A stretch of DNA of 64,000 bases from Chryseobacterium gambrini (lineage in GTDB: Bacteria > Bacteroidota > Bacteroidia > Flavobacteriales > Weeksellaceae), in contig NZ_FTOV01000001.1 in assembly GCF_900156825.1 (NCBI RefSeq), positions 434,001-498,000 of the forward strand, given 5' to 3'. Numbering within the stretch: position 1 is the first letter of the stretch; each line of letters begins with the position of its first letter. This document shows positions 43,440 to 52,452 of the stretch, one piece after another. Made by a program: the position numbers and the translations under genes. A model generated the notes under the pieces. It worked only from the letters and a program-made list of their open reading frames with translations, ran no database searches and was not told the origin of the DNA.

Positions 43440-43586
43440 GATTATCCGTTATTAGTAATACTGCTTTTAAACGCAAAGGATCGCTAAGATTCTTTTTATA
43501 TACTAACTGTTTTTAAGTTCGCAAAGGCGTTTCACTCAGCTAAGAACTCAAAGGGTTTTTAATTATGCCAAATTATGGAGAATCAT
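43440..43586 (+). repeat. Repeat family B, copy B2
   Basis: This copy runs from GATTATCCGTTATT to TATGGAGAATCAT and shares CGCAAAGGATCGCTAAGATT and AAGTTCGCAAAGGCGTTTCA with B1, in the same orientation. It abuts the end of the CcsBA gene. With B1 it brackets the SPFH gene as a ~1.4 kb direct-repeat pair. Confidence 0.75.
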
Positions 43587-43596
43587 TATCTTAAAT

Positions 43597-46500
43597 TTAT
43601 TTTTTATTTAAAATTCTGAACTTGTAATAAGATGCGGCTGATAAAAGTGCCATTGTTGCAAGTCCGATGTAAACCCAAGCCGGAACCGGAACCGGATCTC
43701 CCGCTGCGTAAGAGTGAAGCCCGCTCAGGTAATAATTTACTCCGAAATACGTCATAACCATCGAGCAGAATGCAAACATCGTCGCAACGTGAAATGCCCA
43801 TCTGCTTCTTAATCCCGGAACCAGTCTCATGTGAAGAACAAATGCATATACCATAATAGAAATGAATGCCCATGTTTCCTTCGGATCCCAGCTCCAGTAT
43901 CTTCCCCAGGATTCGTTTGCCCAGATTCCTCCTAAGAAGTTTCCTACGGTTAATGCAAACAGACCTATGGTTAAAGACATTTCAGAAACGATTACCAGTT
44001 CTTTCAGCGTTGTATCGTGATGCAATTTATACGTTTCTTTATTGGAAATGATATAAAATACCAGACTGATTACTGCAATGATCATCGACAGTGCAAAGAA
44101 CCCATAACTTGAAGTTATAATTGCAACGTGAACAATCAGCCAATACGATTTTAATACCGGAACCAAAGGTGTAATCTGCGGATCAAGAGCAGAACCTCCA
44201 TGCGCAAATCCCATCATAATTACAGCTACCATAAATCCGGCTGCAGGAATTAATGCGTTGGAATTTCTGTAGAGTAATAAACCTGCTGTAATTCCTACCC
44301 AAGAAATGAAAATAATGGCTTCATACCCATTACTCCACGGAGCGTGACCGGAAATATACCATCTTGCCACCAAACCAAGGAAATGGAAAAGATATCCTAC
44401 AATACCTAAAACAATGATAACTTTAATTGCTTTATTTAAAACTTTTTTAGGCTTAAATAATTCAACAAAACCTAAGATTAATAGCAATCCTCCGATTAAT
44501 GTGTAGAAGATTAACAATTTGAAGTTGATGTTCACTTTATTCATGAACACCTCAAGATCAACTTTGGATTTCGCAGGAACAACAGCTTTCCCCCATTTTT
44601 GCTGATATTCTGAAAGCTTCGCCAGTTGCGCATCTGCTTTTGCCCAATTTCCTGATTGCTGAGCCTGCAAAACTTCCGCAAAATAAGGCCCCATAACCTG
44701 CTGAGATTCCATATCCGGTTCCATTTTCTGATCTAGCCATGAATGCCATGTGTGATTGGCGTCGTTCTTTACCGGAACAATTCTCATGAACTGACCGCTG
44801 AAAAATTCGTTGAAGATCTGAACTCTTTCGTTTACCGCAATCACTTCTTTATCATAATTGGTCTGTTCAGCCGGTTTTTTACGGAACGCAGTGTTGTAAT
44901 CACTTTCAAGGATATATCTTAAATTTCCGTTGGCATCCGCAGGAAAAAGATTCATTAAAGAAGTGTATCCGTCTTCGTCTGCTTTGGTTTTATTTTTCAG
45001 TTCATCTCCGCCTTTTGTTCCTACTTTAATCATCGGAACCATTGTCCAGCTTGGCGTATCGATATTCACCGACAAAAACCATTGGTTTGCCGTTAGAGAT
45101 TTTCCGTCTGTTCCTTTAAACTCGTCTTTTTTATAAAGCTTTCTTAAAACATCCAAAGCTTCGGTATTGATCGGAACGATTCTTCCTTCAAAATTCTGTA
45201 CTAAAAGATATCCGAATTTATCAGCATGTTCTGCGCTGATTTTATTTCTGGCAATAATTTCATCGGCAGAAACCACTTTCATTTTTGTAAACGGCTGCGC
45301 TCCCTGTGGTTTTAATGTTTCTGAACCTTGAGCGTGACTGTGATTATCTCCTTCCACATGGATGTGTTCCCTGCTTCCGTCGGTTGTGCCATGTGTCTCA
45401 ATTTTCTGGGCATTTAAGCCGAAACTCAACAATAATAAAATTACTGCTGCTGCTTTCTTTTTGTTAACGTCTTTCAGCATTTTGTTTAATTTCCAGAAGT
45501 GGGTTCCTTTCCAGAAGAACATAAAGAACATTCCCCCGAATAAGAATGTATACCCGATATAGGAAATCAAAGTTCCCCAATAATCGTGGTTTACGGAAAG
45601 AACGGTTCCCATTCTGTCCGGATCGAAGCTCGACTGGAAGAAACGGTATCCTTTATGGTTCAGAACGTGGTTCATATAGATTTTAAAAGGAGTCTGTTTT
45701 CCTTCATCAATAATTTTAATGTGGCTTTCGTACGCACTCGGAGAAGAACTTCCCGGATAAGTTTCCATGATGAAATCATCCAGTTTAAGCGAGAAAGGCG
45801 TATTGTAAATTTTAGGTCCGAAACCGATCATAATGTTCAGTCCGTCCATTGTTACCTGTTTGTAAGCATTCGGATTTCCTTTTTCAACAGAAAGATCTAC
45901 CATTTGCTTTGTTTTAGGCCCCTGAAGTTCTACCGTTAACATATCCGGAACATTCTGATCTTTCTTTCTGTCGCCTTCAATCGCCATCAGTTTTCCTTTT
46001 TTAAGACCTTCCGGAACTACTAATTTTAATTCGTTGATGGAATATAAACTTCTTAAAGCCAAAGGCTGGAATTCATCTTTCACCGTTGTTCCGGTTGCCT
46101 GAGTTGCCATCGTCATGTAACTTGCATCCACAGGAGTTTTGATGAACAGTTTTCCGCCTTCGTTTTTAAATTCAACCGCTCCTTCAATAGCTCTGTTGAA
46201 CGTTACCAAAGTTCCGTTGATTGATTTTGTTTCGCCCGGCTTGATGAAAATATTCTGTCTTCCGGTTTGTCCTGTGGAAACCAAATGAAGATATTCTGCT
46301 CCATTCGGATCAGCCAGAAGACTGTCTTTTTTTCGCTGAACATATTCTTTGGCAACTACTTTTACTTTTTTGTCATGGAATTCATAGGTTGCTTCCAGAT
46401 CCTTGTGCAAAGGAGACATTAAGTAAGGAATATCTTTATAATCAAGAACATCGCCTTTCTCTTCAATCTGTACTTTAAGGAAGTTTTTATCCGTTACAAT

Positions 46501-46842
46501 TTCGTTAGACGTTTCTCCTTCGCGAATGTGCATAGTCCCTTCGAAACTGATGTACCTTGTGATTGCACCACCGATGAAGATGAGTATAAAAGCAAGGTGA
46601 AACACCAGAACCGGCCATTTTTCTCTCTTCCAAAGTCTATATCTTCCGATATTTCCGATGAAGTTGAGAATGAGCAGGAACATGATAAGTTCGAACCATT
46701 TCGCTTCGTAAATTAACGCTTTTGCTGTAGGAGTACCGTAGTCGTTTTCCAAGAACGTTGCATAAGCCATCGCAAATGCATACACCAGTAACAATACAGC
46801 CATTGTCCTGGTCGAGATAAGAATATCTTGCAGCTTCTTCAT
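43597..46842 (-). CDS. Fused ResB-CcsA cytochrome c biogenesis protein
   Basis: This 1081-residue inner-membrane protein combines a ResB-like N-terminal half (STRTMAVLLLVYAFAMAYATFLEND, WPVLVFHLAFILIFIGGAITRYISFEG) with a CcsA-like C-terminal half. It exports and ligates heme to periplasmic apocytochromes c (system II). The heme-handling WWD motif NESWGRYWSWDPKETWAFI is near residue 976, and conserved His residues flank it. The middle contains a signal-like helix (KAAAVILLLLSFGLNAQ) and a His-rich segment (residues ~480-504). The upstream -7 element is TATTTTTG. Confidence 0.93.
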   Translation of the reverse strand: MKKLQDILISTRTMAVLLLVYAFAMAYATFLENDYGTPTAKALIYEAKWFELIMFLLILNFIGNIGRYRLWKREKWPVLVFHLAFILIFIGGAITRYISFEGTMHIREGETSNEIVTDKNFLKVQIEEKGDVLDYKDIPYLMSPLHKDLEATYEFHDKKVKVVAKEYVQRKKDSLLADPNGAEYLHLVSTGQTGRQNIFIKPGETKSINGTLVTFNRAIEGAVEFKNEGGKLFIKTPVDASYMTMATQATGTTVKDEFQPLALRSLYSINELKLVVPEGLKKGKLMAIEGDRKKDQNVPDMLTVELQGPKTKQMVDLSVEKGNPNAYKQVTMDGLNIMIGFGPKIYNTPFSLKLDDFIMETYPGSSSPSAYESHIKIIDEGKQTPFKIYMNHVLNHKGYRFFQSSFDPDRMGTVLSVNHDYWGTLISYIGYTFLFGGMFFMFFWKGTHFWKLNKMLKDVNKKKAAAVILLLLSFGLNAQKIETHGTTDGSREHIHVEGDNHSHAQGSETLKPQGAQPFTKMKVVSADEIIARNKISAEHADKFGYLLVQNFEGRIVPINTEALDVLRKLYKKDEFKGTDGKSLTANQWFLSVNIDTPSWTMVPMIKVGTKGGDELKNKTKADEDGYTSLMNLFPADANGNLRYILESDYNTAFRKKPAEQTNYDKEVIAVNERVQIFNEFFSGQFMRIVPVKNDANHTWHSWLDQKMEPDMESQQVMGPYFAEVLQAQQSGNWAKADAQLAKLSEYQQKWGKAVVPAKSKVDLEVFMNKVNINFKLLIFYTLIGGLLLILGFVELFKPKKVLNKAIKVIIVLGIVGYLFHFLGLVARWYISGHAPWSNGYEAIIFISWVGITAGLLLYRNSNALIPAAGFMVAVIMMGFAHGGSALDPQITPLVPVLKSYWLIVHVAIITSSYGFFALSMIIAVISLVFYIISNKETYKLHHDTTLKELVIVSEMSLTIGLFALTVGNFLGGIWANESWGRYWSWDPKETWAFISIMVYAFVLHMRLVPGLRSRWAFHVATMFAFCSMVMTYFGVNYYLSGLHSYAAGDPVPVPAWVYIGLATMALLSAASYYKFRILNKK

Positions 46843-46861
46843 GATTTATATACTTGACATG

Positions 46862-46869
46862 CAAAAATA
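46862..46869 (-). promoter_or_regulatory. Candidate -7 element of the CcsBA gene
   Basis: TATTTTTG on the minus strand matches TAnnTTTG, about 20 bp upstream of the ATG. In the rest of the ~390-bp gap to ftsK I see only AT-rich sequence and the ftsK promoter element. Confidence 0.5.
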
Positions 46870-47238
46870 AGGATGATAAACCATAAAGACTCCAAAAAAA
46901 ACTGTCATTTATCAGTTGAGACTGCTTTTAATCTTATTTTTATTGATTCTTAATAAGCAAATTTCCTTTGAGGAAAATTTAAAACGAAAAAAACATCAGA
47001 ATTGAATTCATAAAAGCTATAAAACTGATTGACAAGCTCTATTTATTCAGAATTTTTAATTTTTATTTGATTCAAATTTTCAAAACAGTAAAAAATGATC
47101 GAATATTTTTTCCCAGTTCATTTTATTTTAAATATTTTTAATCATCAAAACCAAATCAATCTAAAAATTCTTTTGAAATAAAGGAAAATTAGTTACTTTT
47201 TTAAGCTTATGAGCATCCGTTTAATGTAGGAAAAACAT

Positions 47239-47246
47239 TAAATTTG
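47239..47246 (+). promoter_or_regulatory. Candidate -7 element of ftsK
   Basis: TAAATTTG matches TAnnTTTG only 12 bp upstream of the ATG at 47259. The transcript leader would be just a few bases. The open frame starts at 47244, inside this element, which argues for the ATG at 47259. Confidence 0.5.
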
Positions 47247-47258
47247 CCAATTGACATT

Positions 47259-49832
47259 ATGAATAAAAACACACAAAACAAACCGACTGAATCGCCTGAT
47301 AAGGGCAAATTTTTATCTAAGCCAAGAGTATTCTTCGGGCTTACTTTCATTCTTTTTTCTGTAGTGCTTACTTTTTCGTTCGTTTCTTACCTGATGAACT
47401 GGAAGGCAGATCAGAGTCAGGCAGGAACGATGCTCGATAAAAGTATAAAATCTTCCAATCTTTTCGGAAAACTGGGCGACTGGCTCGGAAATATTTTTAT
47501 TTTCGAAAGTATCGGAGTGGCTTCATTCATCATTGCCTTTTTATTTCTGGTTTTCGGAACCGTTATCCTGAAAAAGAAAATGTTCAAACCTTGGAAAACG
47601 GTAGGTCATTCCCTGTTTTTCATTTGCTGGCTTCCGATCCTTTTTGGAGCGATTACTAAAGGACAGGGTGTTTTAAGCGGAGTTTACGGATATCAGATCA
47701 TGGAGTCTCTGAATACGATTATTGGTTCTTATGGTCTCTGGCTGGTTTTAATTGCAAGTATTGCTTTGTATTTTATTTTAGAGTTTAATCTTCGTCCGAG
47801 TTCTATCAAGTCTAAATTAAATGATATCAACGAAAATACCATCGGAAAAGTAAGATCGATGATGCCGAGTTCTGATGAAAATTTTGAAGCGGATGAAGAA
47901 CTGATTGAGGAAATTGAAACGACAGAACAGGAAGAAGAACAACCTAAAATAAAAGTAACGGAGGTTGCAGAAAAACCAACTCCCAAAATGGCGGAGCCTG
48001 AACGTGTAAAAGTTCCGAAAGGTTTTCCTGAAGTTCCGGTTTCCAGCAATTTGGATCCGATTATAACGCCGAATAAAACGTCTTTTGATGAGGAACCTAA
48101 AAATGATTTTTCAAACTCCATCAATTTAAATCTTGACTCCAGACCTAAAGTTCCTACTACAAGTCCGGAACAGGCTTTTGATATGACGCCTTCTATTCCG
48201 GTAAGCACAGTTACTGCGGCTGCGCCTCAGGAAAATATTAAATTTAATGTAGAAGTAGCTCCGGTTATCGATATTCTGGATGATGCCGATAAAAAATCTC
48301 AGGAACTGGTAGACAAACACGGATTGTACGATCACAAGCTTGATCTTGCCAAATTCCAGATGCCGCCTGTTGAATTGCTGAAAGATTACGGAAACGAAGA
48401 AATTTCGATCAACAAAGACGAACTGGAAGAAAACAAAAATAAAATTGTCGGATTGCTGAAAAACTTTAACGTAGGAATTGCCGAAATTAAAGCGACGATA
48501 GGACCGACTGTAACCTTATATGAAATTGTACCGGAAGCGGGAATCCGTGTAGCTGCGATCAAAAAACTGCAGGATGATATCGCCCTGAATCTTTCTGCTT
48601 TGGGAATCCGTATTATTGCACCGATGCCCGGAAAAGGAACCATCGGAATTGAAGTTCCGAGGAAAAATCCGACGATGGTTTCTATGCGTTCAGTGATTGC
48701 TTCGCAAAAATTCCAGAATACGGATATGGATCTTCCCGTTGTTTTCGGTAAAACCATTTCGAATGAAATTTTCATGGCAGATCTATCCAAAATGCCTCAC
48801 TTACTGATGGCAGGAGCAACAGGACAGGGTAAATCGGTCGGAATTAATGCAATTCTCACTTCTCTTCTGTATAAAAAACATCCGAGTGAACTGAAATTTG
48901 TAATGGTGGATCCTAAAAAAGTGGAACTTTCATTATATTCAAAAATTGAAAGACATTATCTTGCGAAACTTCCGGATGCAGAGGAAGCCATCATCACCGA
49001 TACGAATAAAGTAATCAACACTCTGAATTCTCTCTGTATCGAAATGGATACGAGATATGATTTGCTTAAAAATGCATTCTGCAAAAATTTAAAGGAATAC
49101 AATAAAAAATTCACAGAAAGAAAACTGAATCCGGAAAACGGTCACCGTTACTTACCTTACATTGTTTTGGTGGTGGACGAATTTGCAGATTTAATTATGA
49201 CTGCCGGAAAAGAAGTTGAATTACCGATTGCCAGATTGGCTCAGTTGGCAAGAGCGGTGGGAATCCACTTAATTGTTGCAACACAAAGACCTTCCGTAAA
49301 TGTAATTACAGGTATGATTAAAGCGAATTTCCCTGCAAGAGCAGCGTTCAGGGTAATTTCCAGTGTAGATTCCAGAACGATTCTGGATTCTCCGGGAGCA
49401 GATCAGCTTATTGGGAAAGGAGATATGCTTTATTTTAACGGAAATGAAATTTTAAGGCTTCAGTGTGCTTTTGTAGATACTCCTGAAGTGGAAAGACTTG
49501 CAGAATTTATCGGAGAACAAAAAGGGTATGCTTCCGCATTTATCCTTCCGGAATATGTTTCTGAAGATTCTACCAGTACAGTGGGAGCTTTTGATCCGAA
49601 TGAAAAAGATGCTTTATTCGAAGATGCTGCGAGAATTATTGTTTCTACTCAGCAAGGTTCTACTTCCATGCTTCAGAGACAACTGAAACTGGGATATAAC
49701 AGAGCGGGAAGAATTATGGATCAACTGGAAGCCAGCGGAATTGTCGGCGGATTTAACGGGGCAAAAGCAAGAGAGGTCCTCATCAGTGACCTTCATTCTT
49801 TGGAACAGTTTTTGGAAGATCTGCGCAGTTAA
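47259..49832 (+). CDS. ftsK: DNA translocase FtsK/SpoIIIE
   Basis: FtsK pumps chromosomal DNA through the closing septum and helps resolve dimers. The 857-residue product has four N-terminal membrane helices (to about residue 175), an acidic and Pro-rich linker, the alpha/beta motor and a C-terminal winged-helix gamma domain. Walker A (AGATGQGKSVG) is near residue 520, Walker B (IVLVVDEFADLI) near 634, and gamma has TSMLQRQLKLGYNRAGRIMDQLE. It is followed by lolA and an LptF/G-type gene. Confidence 0.97.
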   Translation: MNKNTQNKPTESPDKGKFLSKPRVFFGLTFILFSVVLTFSFVSYLMNWKADQSQAGTMLDKSIKSSNLFGKLGDWLGNIFIFESIGVASFIIAFLFLVFGTVILKKKMFKPWKTVGHSLFFICWLPILFGAITKGQGVLSGVYGYQIMESLNTIIGSYGLWLVLIASIALYFILEFNLRPSSIKSKLNDINENTIGKVRSMMPSSDENFEADEELIEEIETTEQEEEQPKIKVTEVAEKPTPKMAEPERVKVPKGFPEVPVSSNLDPIITPNKTSFDEEPKNDFSNSINLNLDSRPKVPTTSPEQAFDMTPSIPVSTVTAAAPQENIKFNVEVAPVIDILDDADKKSQELVDKHGLYDHKLDLAKFQMPPVELLKDYGNEEISINKDELEENKNKIVGLLKNFNVGIAEIKATIGPTVTLYEIVPEAGIRVAAIKKLQDDIALNLSALGIRIIAPMPGKGTIGIEVPRKNPTMVSMRSVIASQKFQNTDMDLPVVFGKTISNEIFMADLSKMPHLLMAGATGQGKSVGINAILTSLLYKKHPSELKFVMVDPKKVELSLYSKIERHYLAKLPDAEEAIITDTNKVINTLNSLCIEMDTRYDLLKNAFCKNLKEYNKKFTERKLNPENGHRYLPYIVLVVDEFADLIMTAGKEVELPIARLAQLARAVGIHLIVATQRPSVNVITGMIKANFPARAAFRVISSVDSRTILDSPGADQLIGKGDMLYFNGNEILRLQCAFVDTPEVERLAEFIGEQKGYASAFILPEYVSEDSTSTVGAFDPNEKDALFEDAARIIVSTQQGSTSMLQRQLKLGYNRAGRIMDQLEASGIVGGFNGAKAREVLISDLHSLEQFLEDLRS

Positions 49833-49895
49833 AGAGAAATTTCAGTTTAACTTTTAACATTAAAGAAAGTCTAAAGATTAAAGAATTTAATAAAA

Positions 49896-50543
49896 ATGAA
49901 AAATATTATTTCAAAAGTTATAGTAAGCAGTTTGGCAGTTGGAGCGTTCGGATTTACGAATGCACAGAAGATTGATGCAAAGGCAAAAAAAATCCTTGAT
50001 GATATTACAGCTAATTATAACTCTAAGAAAAATTCGTACTTCAAATTTTCGTTCGGAAGCGGAACCAACGGAAAAGTAGATAAATCGGAACCCGGAATTT
50101 ATTATGCTGCGGGAGATAAATACAAACTGAAGATCATGGAAACGGAGCAGATCTTCGACGGAAGTAAAATCTATAACATCAATACAGAAGATATGGAAGT
50201 TACGGTAGCGAAACCTAACGGAAGCAGCTCCATGTTCTCCCCTATCAACTATCTTTCTACCTACAGAAAAGATTATAATGTAACGTACGGAGGAAAGAAA
50301 AATGTAGATGGCGTAAATGCGGATTTCATTAAATTAACTCCGGTAAAATCCAACGGAATAAAATACGTTTATCTTTTTGTAGATTCTGCTAAAAAACAGA
50401 TGGTAAAACTGGAACAGCACGGAAACAATAAAGACCTTGCCGTAATTGCGATTAAAGAATACAAGGAAAACCAGACTTTGGATCCGGGAATGTTTACATT
50501 TGATAAAAACAAATACAAAAATTACCTGATCACAGAACTTTAA
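49896..50543 (+). CDS. lolA: LolA-like outer-membrane lipoprotein carrier
   Basis: LolA-type proteins carry lipoproteins across the periplasm. The 215-residue protein has a signal peptide (MKNIISKVIVSSLAVGAFGFTNAQ) and the LolA half-barrel pattern: ILDDITANYNSKKNSYFKFSF, DKYKLKIMETEQIFDGSKIYNINTED and FINYLST-type loops, ending DPGMFTFDKNKYKNYLITEL. It lies 63 bp after ftsK on the same strand. Lipoproteins are abundant in this window, so the role fits. Confidence 0.88.
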   Translation: MKNIISKVIVSSLAVGAFGFTNAQKIDAKAKKILDDITANYNSKKNSYFKFSFGSGTNGKVDKSEPGIYYAAGDKYKLKIMETEQIFDGSKIYNINTEDMEVTVAKPNGSSSMFSPINYLSTYRKDYNVTYGGKKNVDGVNADFIKLTPVKSNGIKYVYLFVDSAKKQMVKLEQHGNNKDLAVIAIKEYKENQTLDPGMFTFDKNKYKNYLITEL

Positions 50544-50588
50544 AAATAATCAGCAGATAAGCGGATACGCCGATTTGCTTTTAATTAA

Positions 50589-50792
50589 ACTTGTCTAAAC
50601 TTTTTTACCGCAAAAGATGCAAAAGATTATAATACTTTAGTTATTAAGTTTAATACTTAAATGTAAAAAGAGCACATAAGTTAAAAAAATCAAAGATTTT
50701 TCTCTTTGCAGACTTTTGAAATACTTTAAATAAACTCAACAAAGTCTTTTGTCTCTTTTGCGGTTACATTTAAAATTAGTTTAAACAAACTT
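50589..50792 (+). repeat. Repeat family A, copy A4 (full length)
   Basis: This ~204-bp element begins ACTTGTCTAAACTTTTTTAC and ends AAAATTAGTTTAAACAAACT. Sub-terminal arms are also inverted: ACCGCAAAAGATGCAAAAGA on the left and TCTTTTGTCTCTTTTGCGGT on the right. The element could therefore fold into one long stem. It separates lolA from the LptF/G gene. Confidence 0.82.
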
Positions 50793-50818
50793 ATTATAAA
50801 AATTTCATAAAATATAAG

Positions 50819-50849
50819 AGCTGCAAAGAAAACTTTGTGGCTTTTTGTT
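50819..50849 (+). terminator. Terminator between lolA and the LptF/G gene
   Basis: AGCTGCAAAG and CTTTGTGGCT form a 10-bp stem (two wobbles) with an AAAA loop, followed by TTTTGTTT. TAATTTTG (50850-50857), a possible -7 element, follows immediately. Confidence 0.65.
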
Positions 50850-50861
50850 TAATTTTGGCGA

Positions 50862-52322
50862 ATGTTAAAAATACTAGACCGATATATTATAAAAACCTTC
50901 TTCGGACCGTTTTTCTTTATATTCAGCGTATTGTTTTTCATCTTTATTGTGAACATTATCTGGATTCAGCTGGGTCAGTTTATGGGAAAAGGACTGAGCT
51001 ACTGGCAAATCATGAAACTTCTTTTTTACCTCGGGGTAAGTGTAATCAGTATGGTTTTACCGCTCACGATTCTTCTGGCGAGCATTATGTCTTTTGGAGA
51101 ATTCGGGGAACGGTATGAACTTGCCGCCATGAAAGCCGCCGGAATTTCGCTTACAAGAGTGATGATGCCGCTTTTGGGAGTAACCATTGTGCTTTCCATT
51201 ATGCTGTATTTTTTCTCCAACAATATCATTCCGGATTTTCAGAGGAAGGCGAAAAATATGCTTTTTAATATTGCGCAGACCAAACCTGCCCTGAATTTTA
51301 CACCGGGACAGTTTATCGATCAGATTCCCGGAAACATGGTGAAATTCGATAAAATTTATGGTAAAAATGATGAAAATATACAAGGTGTTTTTGTTCATAA
51401 AAAAGCAAGCTCTTACGAAAATCAGCAGACCGTAATTGCACAGAAAGGTGTTTTTGCTCCGGCAGAAAACACAAACTATTTGAAGCTTAAATTGTTTAAC
51501 GGATTTGTTTACGAAGATAATTTTGCCGGAAAAGGAGAAAACATCCGTTTGAAACAGCCCGATCAGGTGATTAAATTTGATACATTAACGCTTCACTTCG
51601 ACGTAAGTGAGATTATTAACAAAGCCATTGAAGAAGAAAAAATTACAGACGATTACCGTTTCCAGACGTTCCATGAGCTGAATACGACAATCGATAAAAC
51701 GAAAAAAGACAATCAGAAATTCTTCACCAATGTAAGCAGCGATGTTTTGGGACAGACCAATTCTGTGGTAAGTTATATGGACACCAAACAGAACAGCGCA
51801 AAGGCAAAACCGAAGCAGATTATTAAGCTTGATACGGTGAAAGGGGATAAAAAACTGGAGATCATCAATAATGCTTATAACCGTCTTGATAACCTGAAAA
51901 GTACGCTTGAAGGAAAAAATAACGAGATTGATCCCGGCGTAAAATATTACAGCAAAGTAGTGATTTATCAGCAAAGAATCGTGACGTATTCTTTCACCTG
52001 CATCATTTTCTTTCTGATCGGTGCGAGTTTGGGTTCCATTATCCGAAAAGGAGGAATGGGACTTCCTGTAGTGATTGCAATTGTTATTTTCATTATTTTC
52101 TACGTGATTAATGTAGGCTTTGAAAATATGGCGTGGTCCGGAAAGATCAATCCTTATCTTGCAGCATGGGTTCCGAATCTGGTATTGTTTCCTTTCGGAG
52201 TATGGATGACGTACAAAGCTCTTACGGATTCTCAACTGTTTGATGCCGAGAAATACAAAGCGGCTTTCAAGCCTGTTATCAAACTTTTTGTAAAGAATCA
52301 AGAACACAAAAGGTATCAATAA
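50862..52322 (+). CDS. LptF/LptG family permease (YjgP/YjgQ)
   Basis: This 486-residue membrane protein belongs to the LPS export ABC permeases. It has N-terminal helices (LDRYIIKTFFGPFFFIFSVLFFIFIVNIIWIQ, MVLPLTILLASIMSFGEFGERYELAAMKAAGISL), a large periplasmic beta-jellyroll middle part and three C-terminal helices (TYSFTCIIFFLIGASLGSIIRKGGMGLPVVIAI). The MKAAGISL coupling segment contacts the LptB ATPase. Whether it is LptF or LptG cannot be settled here. It would extract LPS from the inner membrane. Confidence 0.93.
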   Translation: MLKILDRYIIKTFFGPFFFIFSVLFFIFIVNIIWIQLGQFMGKGLSYWQIMKLLFYLGVSVISMVLPLTILLASIMSFGEFGERYELAAMKAAGISLTRVMMPLLGVTIVLSIMLYFFSNNIIPDFQRKAKNMLFNIAQTKPALNFTPGQFIDQIPGNMVKFDKIYGKNDENIQGVFVHKKASSYENQQTVIAQKGVFAPAENTNYLKLKLFNGFVYEDNFAGKGENIRLKQPDQVIKFDTLTLHFDVSEIINKAIEEEKITDDYRFQTFHELNTTIDKTKKDNQKFFTNVSSDVLGQTNSVVSYMDTKQNSAKAKPKQIIKLDTVKGDKKLEIINNAYNRLDNLKSTLEGKNNEIDPGVKYYSKVVIYQQRIVTYSFTCIIFFLIGASLGSIIRKGGMGLPVVIAIVIFIIFYVINVGFENMAWSGKINPYLAAWVPNLVLFPFGVWMTYKALTDSQLFDAEKYKAAFKPVIKLFVKNQEHKRYQ

Positions 52323-52349
52323 TAAGCTGTACCCTATACAATATAAAAG

Positions 52350-52368
52350 ATCCGGAATTTCTCCGGAT
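52350..52368 (+). terminator. Terminator after the LptF/G gene
   Basis: ATCCGGA and TCCGGAT form a perfect 7-bp stem with a 5-nt loop, followed by a T run. Confidence 0.8.
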
Positions 52369-52422
52369 TTTTTTGTGGTATGTTAAAAAATGAATTTCAA
52401 TTTCATTTCAGCTATAAAAAAT

Positions 52423-52430
52423 TATCTTTG
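52423..52430 (+). promoter_or_regulatory. Candidate -7 element of the 262-residue exported protein gene
   Basis: TATCTTTG matches TAnnTTTG, 22 bp upstream of the ATG. TTTC lies 18 bp further upstream as a near-consensus -33. Confidence 0.55.
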
Positions 52431-52452
52431 TCAAAAATTATAACAGTTTTAT

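Noticed and set aside
42025..43586. Insertion sequence made by the two family B repeats around the SPFH gene
   Set aside because: The enclosed gene is an SPFH protein, not a transposase, and the repeats lack obvious terminal inverted repeats of an IS.
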